A program made the position numbers and the translations under genes. A stretch of DNA of 64,000 nucleotides from Umbelopsis ramanniana AG (lineage: Eukaryota; Mucoromycota; Umbelopsidomycetes; Umbelopsidales; Umbelopsidaceae): positions 1 to 64,000 of the forward strand of contig NW_026252156.1 in NCBI RefSeq assembly GCF_025399195.1. Reading direction: 5' to 3'. The notes below the pieces were generated by a model. The model worked only from the letters and a program-made list of their open reading frames with translations. It did not search any database and was not told the DNA's origin. Below, one piece after another: positions 1 through 10,841 of the stretch (positions are counted from its first letter, which is position 1; every line of letters begins with the position of its first letter).

Positions 1-2277
1 CCGTTATGAACTGGATGGATGAAGAAGACTGCCATGAAAACCCAATTTCGGAAATCGCTAGTGGCAATTCTCTTTGTCAATGGAAATTGTGTCACAATGC
101 ATGTGTTGTCATAGAGATGCTTTTCAACCTCACGTCGGAAGGAACCATCTTGCTCATCTTGCTACAGCATTTACCCTGATTTCAGTCCTGTTCAGCTCAC
201 TGATTTGATGGGAAGCCAAGAGCTTTCGTTTCTATGCATCAAACAATCATTCAAGAGCAACACATACTCTGGTGCGCAGTTTAACACACAAACGTTCCTA
301 ACGAAAGCCAAAGTTTACTTGATTCACTCTGTAAGCTTACCAAAACCCGGCTATTAAACTGTGAATATCCTTTTACCATAAGCCATAAGCCATGATCAGT
401 GAGCTGTATTTCTCAATAATTCAGCAATCCCATGTGGGCTTTCCTTTCATGTTTTTTTTTTTTTTCGACAAAGAGATTTCGAAATAAACCCTGAATCGGG
501 TCCCCTGAATCGGGTCCGCTAAGGCCAAATTTCAAAACGCCAATATCCAGAGATATAAAATGAACAGCAAAGCATTTGTAAATAAATTCGTCTTCTCGCC
601 AGTATACGTTAGGAGTTGACCCGGACCGCCTTCTATCTTTTTCTGCAGCTGCTGGTCAGTTTTGCTGTTGTTCTTTCGTCCGTAATCGTAAGTACAACCT
701 GGTGTGTATTGATTATATGCTACAGTGAATGAATACGAACCGGCCTGACAACTTATCAAACTTAGAAAAAAAAACTCTCAAGCAAAGTCTTGCTATTTGC
801 AAGCAATATCGGTGAGGGAATGGGTTGGCTGATAACCTGTAAGACAAGCTCATAATTATGTCGGATTGCTCATTTCAAACTACTGACATCATACCATCAT
901 TGTAGTAACTGCGTGTCTCCTATTCAAGCCCAAACCAATCAAGTCATATTATGGAGTGCCGCCGATCTGCCGAGAGGAAGCTTGCGTCCAATCCCGAATT
1001 ACCTTTACTGGGTAAGTCAATAGTTTTACTGCGAGATAGCATTTTAGCTATATTACTTCTTACTGATATACTCTTCTACGTTCGCATTTACATTCATTTT
1101 TTGACGATTGCCTTTCAAAACACCTATATCTCCACTATCTTATCTGTGAGTATACATGTTTGATTCTGTTTCTCCTGCCATGCTTAAGTTACTAATGATT
1201 TCGAGAATAAATTTTCAGGCTCTGTGCTCTGTTATCGTGATCTTAAATTTATTTTTTGTATTGGCGCAAAATAATTGTTAATAAACAGTATTCGTAGCTC
1301 TAACAGTTATTTACAGATAACCTTGGCCATGCGATAAAGCAAAATAAATTTAAACGGGATAGGAATTCAGAAATGGAGCGTTACTATGAGGGATCTCTTA
1401 GTAAAGGATAGCAACATGACTTAAAAACGCAGCTATGATGCTTGAGATGGTCGTAAAGATTTCAATTGTAGTATATGGCCTATGTACTGCGCTACCTCAA
1501 CAATGATATTGGTTTACAGGGTGTCAGCCGAAAAAAGGAGAACAGGACCTTTTTTTACCTGCACCAGACTTAATGTCTCCTCACACCATCCCAACTTAGT
1601 ATAATTACAAGCACAGAGAGAAGGGTGAGCAGTATCGTAAGCATGTCGTACATTTCGATTATATCATTTTGCCATTACCTAAGGCGTCTTAATGACGGTG
1701 CCAATATCCAACAGGCGAACAAGATGATTTTCATATCACGTTAAATACGATTCAGCAAATTTCATTGACTTGAGCTTCTCACGGAAACAAAGAAACATCA
1801 GTGAAGTCGTCCATTTTATTTGGAAAAGGCATTTTATACTGCATTTGATTTTACAGCAATGGGACAGATGTATGTTCGCTAGCATATGTATTTCCGGGTT
1901 CCGGGTATTATGTTTATCATTGATGATACTTTGGCATTATAGAATCCTCATTCATCAATCTAAAAACTTTATAATTTCACGTTTTCAAAATATATTTGTA
2001 TGCCAGCTTGCAGGAGAAGTATTTCCAGGTGCTTGGTTACCAAGATACTGTATACGTTAGGGGATGATGGTTCACCATGCTAGGTCACCCAACTGGGTTG
2101 GGCAACCTTTACATATTGGCAATTTTTCATCACTTTCAGCAAAATTAAGTATGCAATGAACTATGAAATGTATTTAATCAGCCGCGCTCTTCTCACAAAT
2201 AGAACGGTTTTCTTTCTTTCATATTATCGCGTCGCGTTATATGGGGTCAAAATGCAAGAGTACCATATAAGGCAAAT
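1..2277. other. AT-rich stretch, no supported gene
   Basis: No reading frame here shows a recognisable domain or a convincing exon chain. A minus-strand open stretch at 532-759 has two cysteines and a hydrophobic end but begins with TTG, not ATG. A plus-strand ATG at 951 opens about 20 codons followed by a GTAAGT-like donor at about 1011; no continuing exon could be joined. The rest is stop-rich in all frames and reads as intergenic DNA or decayed sequence. Confidence 0.5.
489..516. repeat. two perfect 14-bp tandem copies
   Basis: The unit ccctgaatcgggtc occurs at 489-502 and again at 503-516 without mismatch. It is GC-richer than its surroundings and follows a T tract at about 451-465. No function is evident. 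Confidence 0.8.
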
Positions 2278-2283
2278 CACGTG
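2278..2283. promoter_or_regulatory. CACGTG E-box upstream of RasGEF gene
   Basis: A CACGTG palindrome lies 75-80 bp before the ATG at 2358. CACGTG is the core site of bHLH factors such as Cbf1. Similar sites lie at nearly the same distance before two other plus-strand genes in the window (33778 and 42310). Binding is inferred, not shown. Confidence 0.35.
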
Positions 2284-2357
2284 TACATAATGCGTATTTC
2301 GCTTCATGGAGGGGGTCAGAGAACTGACATCCTTTGCTTCGAAGTCGAGCTTTCAAG

Positions 2358-4841
2358 ATGGCCGAGAGCGACAGGCTACTGCCACTCATCCCTCTGTCTA
2401 TTCTCACAAAGAATAGTTTGGTTGCTGCTGAATCCCTAAAAAAGGCCAAAGACGCACTTTCTGCAGCCAAGGCATCTGCGAAATCTGTTTCAACTGAAAC
2501 ATTGCGACATCTGTACGAGAATGAACGGATCGAAAAGTCGCGGCTTGAGGCACTAAACGACCAAATCCAATCAGTTCAATCGGTGACAGCTTTTAAATGG
2601 GATGCAGACATCATTGCAAAACAAATTGCTATCATTAATAGCCAGTTGTACAGCCATATCACCCTTGACAACAACCTTGCTTTCTCGGATCCGCGAGGGA
2701 CGCATCTCTTGTACTTTACTGATTTTCATCGGTATCTTACGTCAAATTTTACTCATCAACTTATCTATTGGTCTGAAATCTGTCGATCAAACGATGGGAA
2801 AGTTGTTGATCCACCAGTTCAGCATCGAGATAGTTTAATCAGCCATGTGGTCAAGATTGCTTATTTATTACTCCACGTTTACCGGGATTTCTCTGGTTGT
2901 TTCGCCATTATGAAGGCGTTATCATCTCCAGAAGTTAGAAGAATACGTAGACTCTGGACTCAATGCCCATCTCGAAGCAAAGATTTATATAAGGAGCTTG
3001 TCGTTCTCTTGTCTCCTTCCAATGGTTATCGATCTTATCAAGATATGCTAGTCAAAAAGCTATCTATGGTTTCTTCTGAATCGAGATCCAAGCAAGGAAT
3101 GATGATTGCTGTACCATGGTTTTTCCCACACTTGAACCGAATCCGTCATATTGCTCAGGAGTATACTGCTGGCGGTCAAGACAATAAGTCGGATGACAAG
3201 AGACAGCGGCTACTCTCTGCACCTGGTGCCAAAAAATTGAATGAAGTCATGGTCATATTGAGAAAGTGCCAGTCGAACTCATCCTCGGACTGGGAGGACT
3301 TTGAACCCATTTCCACCGTAAAATCTGTCACCTTGCATGGACTTCGTAAAAGCATCGACCCACCAATGGACCTTTTGAAGTTGGCACCTGGAAATATAGG
3401 AGTTTACCATTGGTTAGTCTCTCGAGTATATCTTACGAAACAACAGCTCGTCGACGAGAGCATGGAAGTCGAGCCTCTAATGCCTGGAGAAGAACTTATA
3501 TGCGAAAACATCGAAGTGAACGAAGAAACCTACGATGTCATATCCGGTCTGGAAGTCCCATCTGAAGATGTTGAAGCTTTGGAAAGCAGTAGTGAGCCGC
3601 CGCAGCAAGTGGCCAATGGCCCACTTGATCCACTTTCAAGACGCTCATCTACTTCCCACTCAGACGATAGCCAAGCTGATAGCCCAGACGTCAATGACTA
3701 TGGTCAATCAAATATGGATGAGACACTGTTATCAGAAGCCACAGTCACTCATGAGGGTGCCGGTTTGAACATCGAATGGAGTCAAGACATTGCAGGACAT
3801 GAATCTGCGCAAGCTGATAACGTTGAAACCGAAATCGCTGAAGACGACATTAGATCTCCTTCACCAGAGTTTTCTGACCCTTTACGTATAGACTCACCTG
3901 CTTCGCCACCAGAAGCTGTCAGTAGTCCTCAGCCTGAGGTCAGCATGCAAGATACCAATGAAAACAAAGCACCCGTGCAGCCGAATGATGATTTCGATCG
4001 ACCAGAAAGTAGTGAAGGCAAAGAACATTCCAAGCTGATACAATCTAGACGGGATGCGCGAAAGTCACGCCTATCACCAAGTGCCCCCGCCTTTGTACCC
4101 AAATTGATGTCCGTGAGTCCGATTCCAGAGCCTGTGAGATCAAATCCAAGTGCTTCACCTGCTTCTAGCACTACCTTTGAGGAAGATTTGACATCAATTC
4201 CCAAGAACGGTAGTCCAGGACAAGTTGCTACTTCTAGTGATGATCAATCTTCTTCTAAGGATGATAATGGTGATGATGATGATGATGAGGAGGTCTGGAA
4301 GGGATATCAGCCAAGTAGCACAGAAGATAAAGGTAATGATCAGGCTGATGATAGCGAATCTGACAAATGGAATGGTTATCCAACTCCTAAATCGGAGGAA
4401 GCGGACGATGAGGAGGAGGAAGAATGGACTGGATATCCTGGTCCTTCAAATCAAGCAGTACAAGATTTACGACGCCAGTCATCAAGATCAAGTACATCAG
4501 AAGATTGGAAGGGTTATCAGGCTCATAAAACAGAAGATATATGGAAGGTGGAAAGTCGCCAACAGGCCTCCGAGCATGACTGGCAAGGGTATACACTTGA
4601 AACTTTGGATGAAGATGAGCTGGATTCTAGCACTATGATGAATGGAGAGTTCGGAAAAAAGCGAAGAGAGCGAGAATCATTCACAAATTACGACCCATTG
4701 GACAGTTTCAAAAACCAGATACACATCCCAGACACATCGAGTAACAAGCCTAAATATCATGAAGGTGGAACGATTGGAAGAGCTGCGTCAAAACGTATGC
4801 ATAATAACCAGCCCTTCCACACATCTTCCAAAAAAGATTGA
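2358..4841 (+). CDS. RasGEF domain protein with C-terminal WxGY repeats
   Basis: Single-exon gene of 827 codons, predicted to activate a Ras-family GTPase by nucleotide exchange. The ATG at 2358 sits in a good context (caagATGGCC); the frame is open a little further upstream but only from a TTG. Residues about 80-270 follow the RasGEF (CDC25) pattern: LLYFTDFHRYLTSNFTHQL, then RDSLISHVVKIAYLLLHVYR, FSGCFAIMKALSSPEVRRI and PSNGYRSYQDML. The usual proline-glycine motif near the end of the fold is changed to PWFFPHLNRIRHI, so the catalytic hairpin region is diverged. Residues after about 380 are acidic and serine-rich, probably disordered. Positions 4296-4595 encode five [DE]xWxGY motifs. The target GTPase cannot be read from sequence. 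Confidence 0.8.
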   Translation: MAESDRLLPLIPLSILTKNSLVAAESLKKAKDALSAAKASAKSVSTETLRHLYENERIEKSRLEALNDQIQSVQSVTAFKWDADIIAKQIAIINSQLYSHITLDNNLAFSDPRGTHLLYFTDFHRYLTSNFTHQLIYWSEICRSNDGKVVDPPVQHRDSLISHVVKIAYLLLHVYRDFSGCFAIMKALSSPEVRRIRRLWTQCPSRSKDLYKELVVLLSPSNGYRSYQDMLVKKLSMVSSESRSKQGMMIAVPWFFPHLNRIRHIAQEYTAGGQDNKSDDKRQRLLSAPGAKKLNEVMVILRKCQSNSSSDWEDFEPISTVKSVTLHGLRKSIDPPMDLLKLAPGNIGVYHWLVSRVYLTKQQLVDESMEVEPLMPGEELICENIEVNEETYDVISGLEVPSEDVEALESSSEPPQQVANGPLDPLSRRSSTSHSDDSQADSPDVNDYGQSNMDETLLSEATVTHEGAGLNIEWSQDIAGHESAQADNVETEIAEDDIRSPSPEFSDPLRIDSPASPPEAVSSPQPEVSMQDTNENKAPVQPNDDFDRPESSEGKEHSKLIQSRRDARKSRLSPSAPAFVPKLMSVSPIPEPVRSNPSASPASSTTFEEDLTSIPKNGSPGQVATSSDDQSSSKDDNGDDDDDEEVWKGYQPSSTEDKGNDQADDSESDKWNGYPTPKSEEADDEEEEEWTGYPGPSNQAVQDLRRQSSRSSTSEDWKGYQAHKTEDIWKVESRQQASEHDWQGYTLETLDEDELDSSTMMNGEFGKKRRERESFTNYDPLDSFKNQIHIPDTSSNKPKYHEGGTIGRAASKRMHNNQPFHTSSKKD

Positions 4842-5232
4842 TGAAGATCCTTCATTCAGAACATCACATAATCGTCCTATACCCGTTGATTGACGAAAAA
4901 AACACTCCGAACACTCCCTACTCGCAAAGCAAGTAGTGGTCAATACAACTATCTGTGGATATCAAAACCATTATAAAGATTCATTATAGTATCAATAATA
5001 AACAGCTATGCTTACAATGGAACAATTGTGTATAGATATCACTACATACGGACACCACTATGAGCCAAGCCAGATGCTGCTTTGCATCGCCAGTTTATGA
5101 ATGCGCATCGTATACTCGAACATGTCATTAATTAGTCCACAGAAAGCAAATTTATTGTTTTAGACACGCGCAAAAAGCACTTAACAAAGGAATACATGTA
5201 TGTGAAAGAAAAAGATGTAGACAACGCAAAGA
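4842..5232. other. convergent intergenic region
   Basis: This stretch lies between the stop codons of the RasGEF gene and the minus-strand helicase gene. It holds AT-rich sequence with AATAAA-like strings near 4996, fitting 3' ends of both genes. No coding signal is seen. Confidence 0.5.
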
Positions 5233-8200
5233 TCAGTGAATGCCAAGTATTTCTTTCAAAATGATAATCGCGCCATGCTTGCTAACTAGCAAATTTTGTT
5301 CCGAACACTGAGAAAGATGTACGCCTATAAGAAAAATTGGATTAATCAATTGTAATTATTGTGGTTACCACGCTCGCTGGTGACCTACATCGAGGGCATC
5401 CATCTTCGCAATTGCATGCTGAGATATTTTCATAGGAAGCATGCAGTAGTCTTTCAAAAACATTGTACGCTTTTCCTGTTGTTCCACACGCTTCTGGCTC
5501 ATAAAGACTAATTCTAGATAGAGTGAAGTGCTGCGGTTAGTTTCCATAGGTAAACTGTCCTTTTGAAACAGCTGATCAAAACTTCACTACCTGGCAGGTC
5601 GATGGCGGGTTGCTAATGGGCTTTTACACTCCGTTCTTACGTCTCCTGCACTGGAGTAGGCAAAAGTAGGTATCAGGGATAATAAAGAATGAGCTAAGTA
5701 CCAACGTAAGTATGCATAATTTCAGATCTGCAGTTGTAAATTTCAAGATAAATACCGGCAGCATGAACCGATGCGTTCATGTCTATCTCGAGATCTGCCA
5801 AAGCTCTGAGTGCATTAGTAGGAACATCTACCCACACGCCATTTGTTGTTCTAATGATAGGATCCATGTATACGTCAACTGTGTCGATAACTTGGTTTCT
5901 TTTGTCGAGTTTGTAATATCCAAAGACGTGGGTGGAGACTACATTCTATTGTTCAGTTTCTTGCTGTCATATGTGAAATTCTGTAACGGTATACATACCC
6001 CTAAGTTTTCCATAGAATAGTATTTGTCCCTCAGCCATAATCCTCGAACGCGACGTTTCCGTAGCATCCACATCAGTGTAGTCTCTTTGTCTTGTTGTCC
6101 AGTCGACATGCACACGCCTAACTTTGGCATAATGCTGATCTACGTTGCATTGATCAACCAGATATGTGATTCCTTGGTGTATGAAAATTGCTCCTATATT
6201 CTGATGTTGAGTACTCAGTTTAGCTGTTGTGAGCAACAATGGATACGTTTACCTTCATATATTTCGAATGATGCTCTGGAAGCTTCAATTTCTTCCAATA
6301 TGAGACTTTTTCCATTAGTCGTGTCTACGACGGTATACATGTCCTCCGCAACACCTCGAATGTTCACCATCGAGGACGGGTTTGGTAAAAATTTAGGATG
6401 ACAACGATACAGCTGTTCAGTGAATTGCAAAACAATTCGCATTAATGGATTTTACATTGCTCCAATAGCAGTAGGCGACCTACCTCATCATCTCCTTTCA
6501 CTAAATGGTCCTTGCAAATGCTCTCAGCTGCTTCTCCGAAATAAGCGCAATCTCTAGTCAGATCGATAGGTTGTTCGTTTGCAGCGCATTGCAAATGACC
6601 CTCAAGAATAAGCGGACTATCGATATCTACAGCAATGCTCTGCATTTCTTTGTTGAATAGTTCATCAGGCTGTCTCTGTGATCGCACCGCACAACATGCA
6701 AGTTAGCCAAATTCATAATAATATAGTATATACAAGCATACCATGTAATGCTGATCCATTGGGTTTTCTGCTGCAATCAGTAGCGCCAATGAATCGTTGT
6801 TTCGTCGACCAGCTCTGCCTGATTGCTGCCACTGTTCAAGCTGTGAGTTATTACATTTATGAGTACCATCAGTATAAACTAAAGTATTACCATAGCAGAT
6901 ATTGACCAAGGGATCCCGAGCATCAGTACAGCGTCTATTGAGAAATGAGTCAAATGCCGACCGCTAGAAATGTGTCATGCCATGAAACTGTACCCAAGGA
7001 TCCGATGTCAACGCCTAGTTCAAGGGCGTTGGTGGCGATGACTGCCAATAGCTCCCCAGAAAACATTTGCTTTTCAATGCGTCTTCTGTCTTGTGGTGTA
7101 TAGCCACCGCGATATGACATGACTCGACGCAAAAGGTCACCTTTCGAGTTTTGCTGCAGGTTGGTTCTAATTTGCTTCATCAAGTGCTCACAAGTCCTCC
7201 GAACCTAAGGATCGCGTGTTGCGTAAGAACGAGAAAGGGAAGCTAAGATGACTCAACGTACCTTGCAAAAAACAATGGTGCGAACTTCGTGAGAGATAAG
7301 AAACTCTAGAACGAGTGCCGTTTCCTGAATACTGCTCCTTCTCCCCAACCTTGGTTCATTTTCGTTCAGCATTGGTGGATTCCATAGCACAAATTCCTGG
7401 AACAATCAAATTTACTTCGATATCCATTAGAAGTTTGCGACAGTAATTTTTTCTTCTTACCTTTTGTCCACATGGCGCTCCATCAACGTCCACCATATGT
7501 ACATTGTCCAGTCCAAATATAGTTCGCATATGCTAAATTTCTCGGTTGTCAGTCTATCGAATCGGAAAATGTACAAAGAATAAGAAATGAACAACGTACC
7601 TCGTCAGCATTTCCTATAGTTGCACTACAAGAAACGAATCGAACAGCATCATTTCCATGGATACTGCAAAGGCGCCTCAACCTTCTCATAACAAGTGCAA
7701 CATTTGAACCAAAAAGGCCATTGTAAATGTGAAGTTCATCAACTACAACGTATTTCAACTTTTGCAAAAAGTGGCGCCATTGGAAGTTATTGGGAAGGAC
7801 GCTGTGATGCAACATGTCTGGATTCGTGAAAATAATATTCGCTGCTTCACGAATGTATTTGCGCTGATCTTTTGGTGTATCGCCATCAAAGGTGGAAATC
7901 TGAGGCAAAAATTAGGTACTGGAGAATGCTACATAGAATGGTTTCAATTCGTTACCATGGTGTCTTCCAAACCAGTGCACACAGAAATAATATCTTGTAG
8001 TGACCGTAATTGATCTTGAGCAAGCGCTTTGGTGGGAAATATATACATGGCTTTGCTATCTTTATCTTCCAGCAATGCTTCAAGCACCGGTATCTGGTAG
8101 ATTAAAGATTTTCCGCTAGAAAACACATTAGATGGGTGGAATAGAAATAATCTTTCAATAATCACTCACCTCGCTGTTGAAGTAGTGACAATAACATTCT

Positions 8201-9149
8201 TTCCACTACAGAGAGCATTGATAGATTCAGCCTGATGGCTGTACAGGGAAGTGATATTTCGCGATTGTGATAGTGCTTCTCGTATGACTGGTGATAGATG
8301 AAGTTTCAATTGGCCTAGTACGAAAGTAAGATGTATTGTCCCGCTGAGATGTCAAAATTGACTTACTAAAGAAAACTTACCCCAGCTTGCGGTACGCTCA
8401 GGATATGTTCTCCATCCAGTAGGTACTATCTGGTTTTCATAGAAAGTGGCATTTTGTATTTGGTTTAGAAGGAGTTTTATCTGTGGCCGTTCTGTCATTG
8501 CTGTTTGAGGAGTACTGCTTTCGGTTGAGCTCGGCAGCGGCTCTGGTAAATTGGCTGTTGTTCCATTGTTGAGTTCTTGTATAGCATCAAGTTTCTATCA
8601 AACAGTTGCAAGTTATTTATTAGTCAAACCTCCAATCGAACAGAATGTAAGCCTTCTTGCTACCTTTTGTTCGCATTTTTTCAAGAATTGAACGACGGCT
8701 TTTTCAAATGCTTTTTCTCGTTTGAGGATAACTTGCTGAATAGCTTTCACCTGCATTGCTTTTGGAGGCGGCTTTTCACGTTCTTTCATCAAATCCACCT
8801 TTTTCTTTCCTTTCGCTGGTCCAAAATCTATCATGATTTCACCATCGTCATCCCGGCGACAACGAACCATTTCAGGTGAGATACCGCCTATAGATGCGAT
8901 ATCTTCTATCTTAAGACCTTCATCCTTTATTTTTTTCGAACCGTCCAGAGACGATTTAACTGATGCGAATGACAAAGAGGTAGACGAAGCCCGTGCCTCG
9001 AGAAACGCAAAGAGTACATTCATAGCTTTGAATGTATTAAAAACTTGGACGATTGGCTGCGGCCAAGATTTCCAATCGCTTTGCTTTGATTGGCAGGGGG
9101 CATTATCGTCAGAAGTTTGGGTGGGTGACCTTTTGCGCTTGGGAGGCAT
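5233..9149 (-). CDS. HRQ1: Hrq1/RecQ4-like ATP-dependent DNA helicase
   Basis: Multi-exon SF2 helicase of the Hrq1 family, whose members act in genome stability and interstrand-crosslink repair. The ATG is at 9149. Joining exons across the intron at 8116-8169 gives the Walker A region [18 protein letters not shown]; motif II is [11 protein letters not shown] (about 7725) and motif [12 protein letters not shown]. Motifs V and VI read [13 protein letters not shown] and [10 protein letters not shown]. The family-specific C-terminal half follows: [52 protein letters not shown]. The last exons give a DUF1998-type cysteine cluster, [10 protein letters not shown], with the final exon coding [11 protein letters not shown] and a stop at 5233-5235. 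Reading straight through the last intron would stop the protein early. Outer motifs are clear; a few internal splice sites are approximate. Confidence 0.9.
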
Positions 9150-9751
9150 AGGCTATTTCGCTGCGGTCAACAAACCTGACGCTGTTTGCAGTACGTCTCT
9201 GACGTTGATCAATTTTTTGGGAAAAGTTCATTTGGCGCACACTGTATATTATTGACGCGATATAAGAGTTAGTACAGCTATTCTCTTCCTGAATTAACCC
9301 AGAGTTTACAATGAATGAGGCGATACGCATGATAAAAGCTCAACTAATTGTTATGAGTGCTCAATTGTGACAAGTATGCACTTTATAAGAAAATTCGATA
9401 GAACTCTCGAATGTTTGAGCCTATTAGGGCAGATAGACTACATACTTATTCTACAGGCTGACCATTAATGAAATTGGTGAATAATATATTTGTATGCTTG
9501 CACTTGGGCTCGTAACAGCTCGTTCAAATACACCAGTTAGTGTTGCTGTCCGCAAGAATGACTGGGGCAGACTGAAAAGTACCCCGCTGCACGTGTCTTG
9601 GCAATTGCGGCTGAGAAAGGGAGTGCTGTCAGGCCCTCCAAGGCTTATTTTTCAAGCTGGATTTATTCGGAAATGTCTAACAGGCAAGTAGAGCGTAAAT
9701 TCGATTTCAGTCAAGGATCGATTGTTAAAAATACATACCAGATCAACCGGA
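9150..9751. other. divergent intergenic region, helicase/DAP1
   Basis: Shared upstream region of the helicase gene (left, minus strand) and the heme-protein gene (right). A CACGTG lies at 9590-9595, about 157 bp before the DAP1 start. A 65-codon open stretch at 9494-9691 begins with ATG but shows no family resemblance and no splice links, so it was not called. Confidence 0.45.
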
Positions 9752-10518
9752 ATGATTACTCTTAACACCCTTTTTCATCAGCTGAAAGGTACTACTTCAA
9801 TTGCTGTGTATAATCACCTGGTCCCGTACTCAACATTGCTAATGTCTGCTTGTTACTACTTGTAGAAAATCCTGTAAACTGGGCGTTACTTGCGGTAGGT
9901 TGGATTTCCTTTTTTTTTTTTTCTACATTCGTGAGATGGCCAATAGGTCAGGCTATAGTGGAGTTAAGTCTGACGTTTGAAACACAGGTACTCGCATATG
10001 TTGTTCGCTCATATGTTTCCTCCGCCAAAGCTATCACAGTCTCTCCCAAGCATCCTGAAGTCATGCTATTTAAAACCTACAATCCAAAGGAACTAAGAGC
10101 CTTCGACGGAAACGCTGATAACGGTCGTATCCTTATGGCTGTCAATGGAAGTGTCTACGATGTTACTCGAGGTCGCAACTTCTACGGCCCAGGTGAGTAA
10201 TCTGTTTTTTCTATCAAAGGTCACGATTGCGATAGCGTGAATCATGACCAATAATTTCCGTTCTTGTATTGCATTTACTGACATGATGCGATGGTCTATA
10301 AAATGGTGATAGGTGGCCCATATGGCAATTTTGCAGGCAGAGATGCATCACGCGGACTAGCTAAGAACTCTTTCGACATGGACATGTTGACTGACGACGA
10401 TAAGCCAATCGACAAACTGGAAGATTTGAACAAAGATGAATGGGATTCACTAAGAGAATGGGAACAACATTTTGCAAATAAGTATCTTCTTGTCGGTACC
10501 CTTGTAGAGAATCCTTAA
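9752..10518 (+). CDS. DAP1: Dap1/PGRMC-type heme-binding membrane protein
   Basis: Cytochrome b5-like heme protein of the membrane-associated progesterone receptor family, which in yeast supports Erg11 and ergosterol synthesis at the ER. The proposed start at 9752 gives [12 protein letters not shown]; a split codon joins it to [10 protein letters not shown]. Splicing out about 9895-9987 (GTAGGT..ACACAG) then continues as [12 protein letters not shown], restoring a single membrane segment. The b5-like fold follows: [35 protein letters not shown], and across an intron at about 10192-10311 [21 protein letters not shown]. The [20 protein letters not shown] block is the family signature and includes the heme-facing tyrosines. 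The C-terminus [12 protein letters not shown] is also typical. Confidence 0.88.
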
Positions 10519-10841
10519 GCCAGCACAATAAAATATTGTATATCATTTCTTGACGGAAGACAAAACGCCCTCACATGAACCAGGGTTAGGGTATAGAGCA
10601 GCGTCAAGGTGGCGTGACTCGCCCCTTCGCATGATGGGGGAGATTTTCATTTTTGGGACCCGTAGACTTTTGTTCTCCCTCACACAGCGATTTAGAATAT
10701 AGCAGCTTCGTTATCATTCTTCTTTTTGTTTCGCCTTCCATACCAGTTATTAGCTTCTTTGACGTTCATCAAAACCCGCTTTGAACTTCTGTATATTTAA
10801 AGCACAGCTATTGTTAGCCTAGTGTGGGCCTGTGTTGCAAT
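10519..10841. other. intergenic region with telomere-like box
   Basis: Holds the 3' end of DAP1 and the promoter of the F-box gene. agggttagggt at 10582-10592 is one and a half TTAGGG telomere-type units, a possible telobox about 250 bp before the ATG. A C+T-rich stretch follows before 10842. Confidence 0.4.

Noticed and set aside
951-1010. Possible first exon MECRRSAERKLASNPELPLL
   Set aside because: A donor is present but no downstream exon could be joined in frame.
2334-2357. Upstream extension of the RasGEF reading frame
   Set aside because: It begins with TTG; the ATG at 2358 has better context.
4264-4295. GATGAT microsatellite in the RasGEF gene
   Set aside because: It simply codes an acidic run in a disordered tail; no independent signal.
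9494-9691. 65-codon plus-strand frame upstream of DAP1
   Set aside because: No splice links, no recognisable domain, lies in a shared promoter region.
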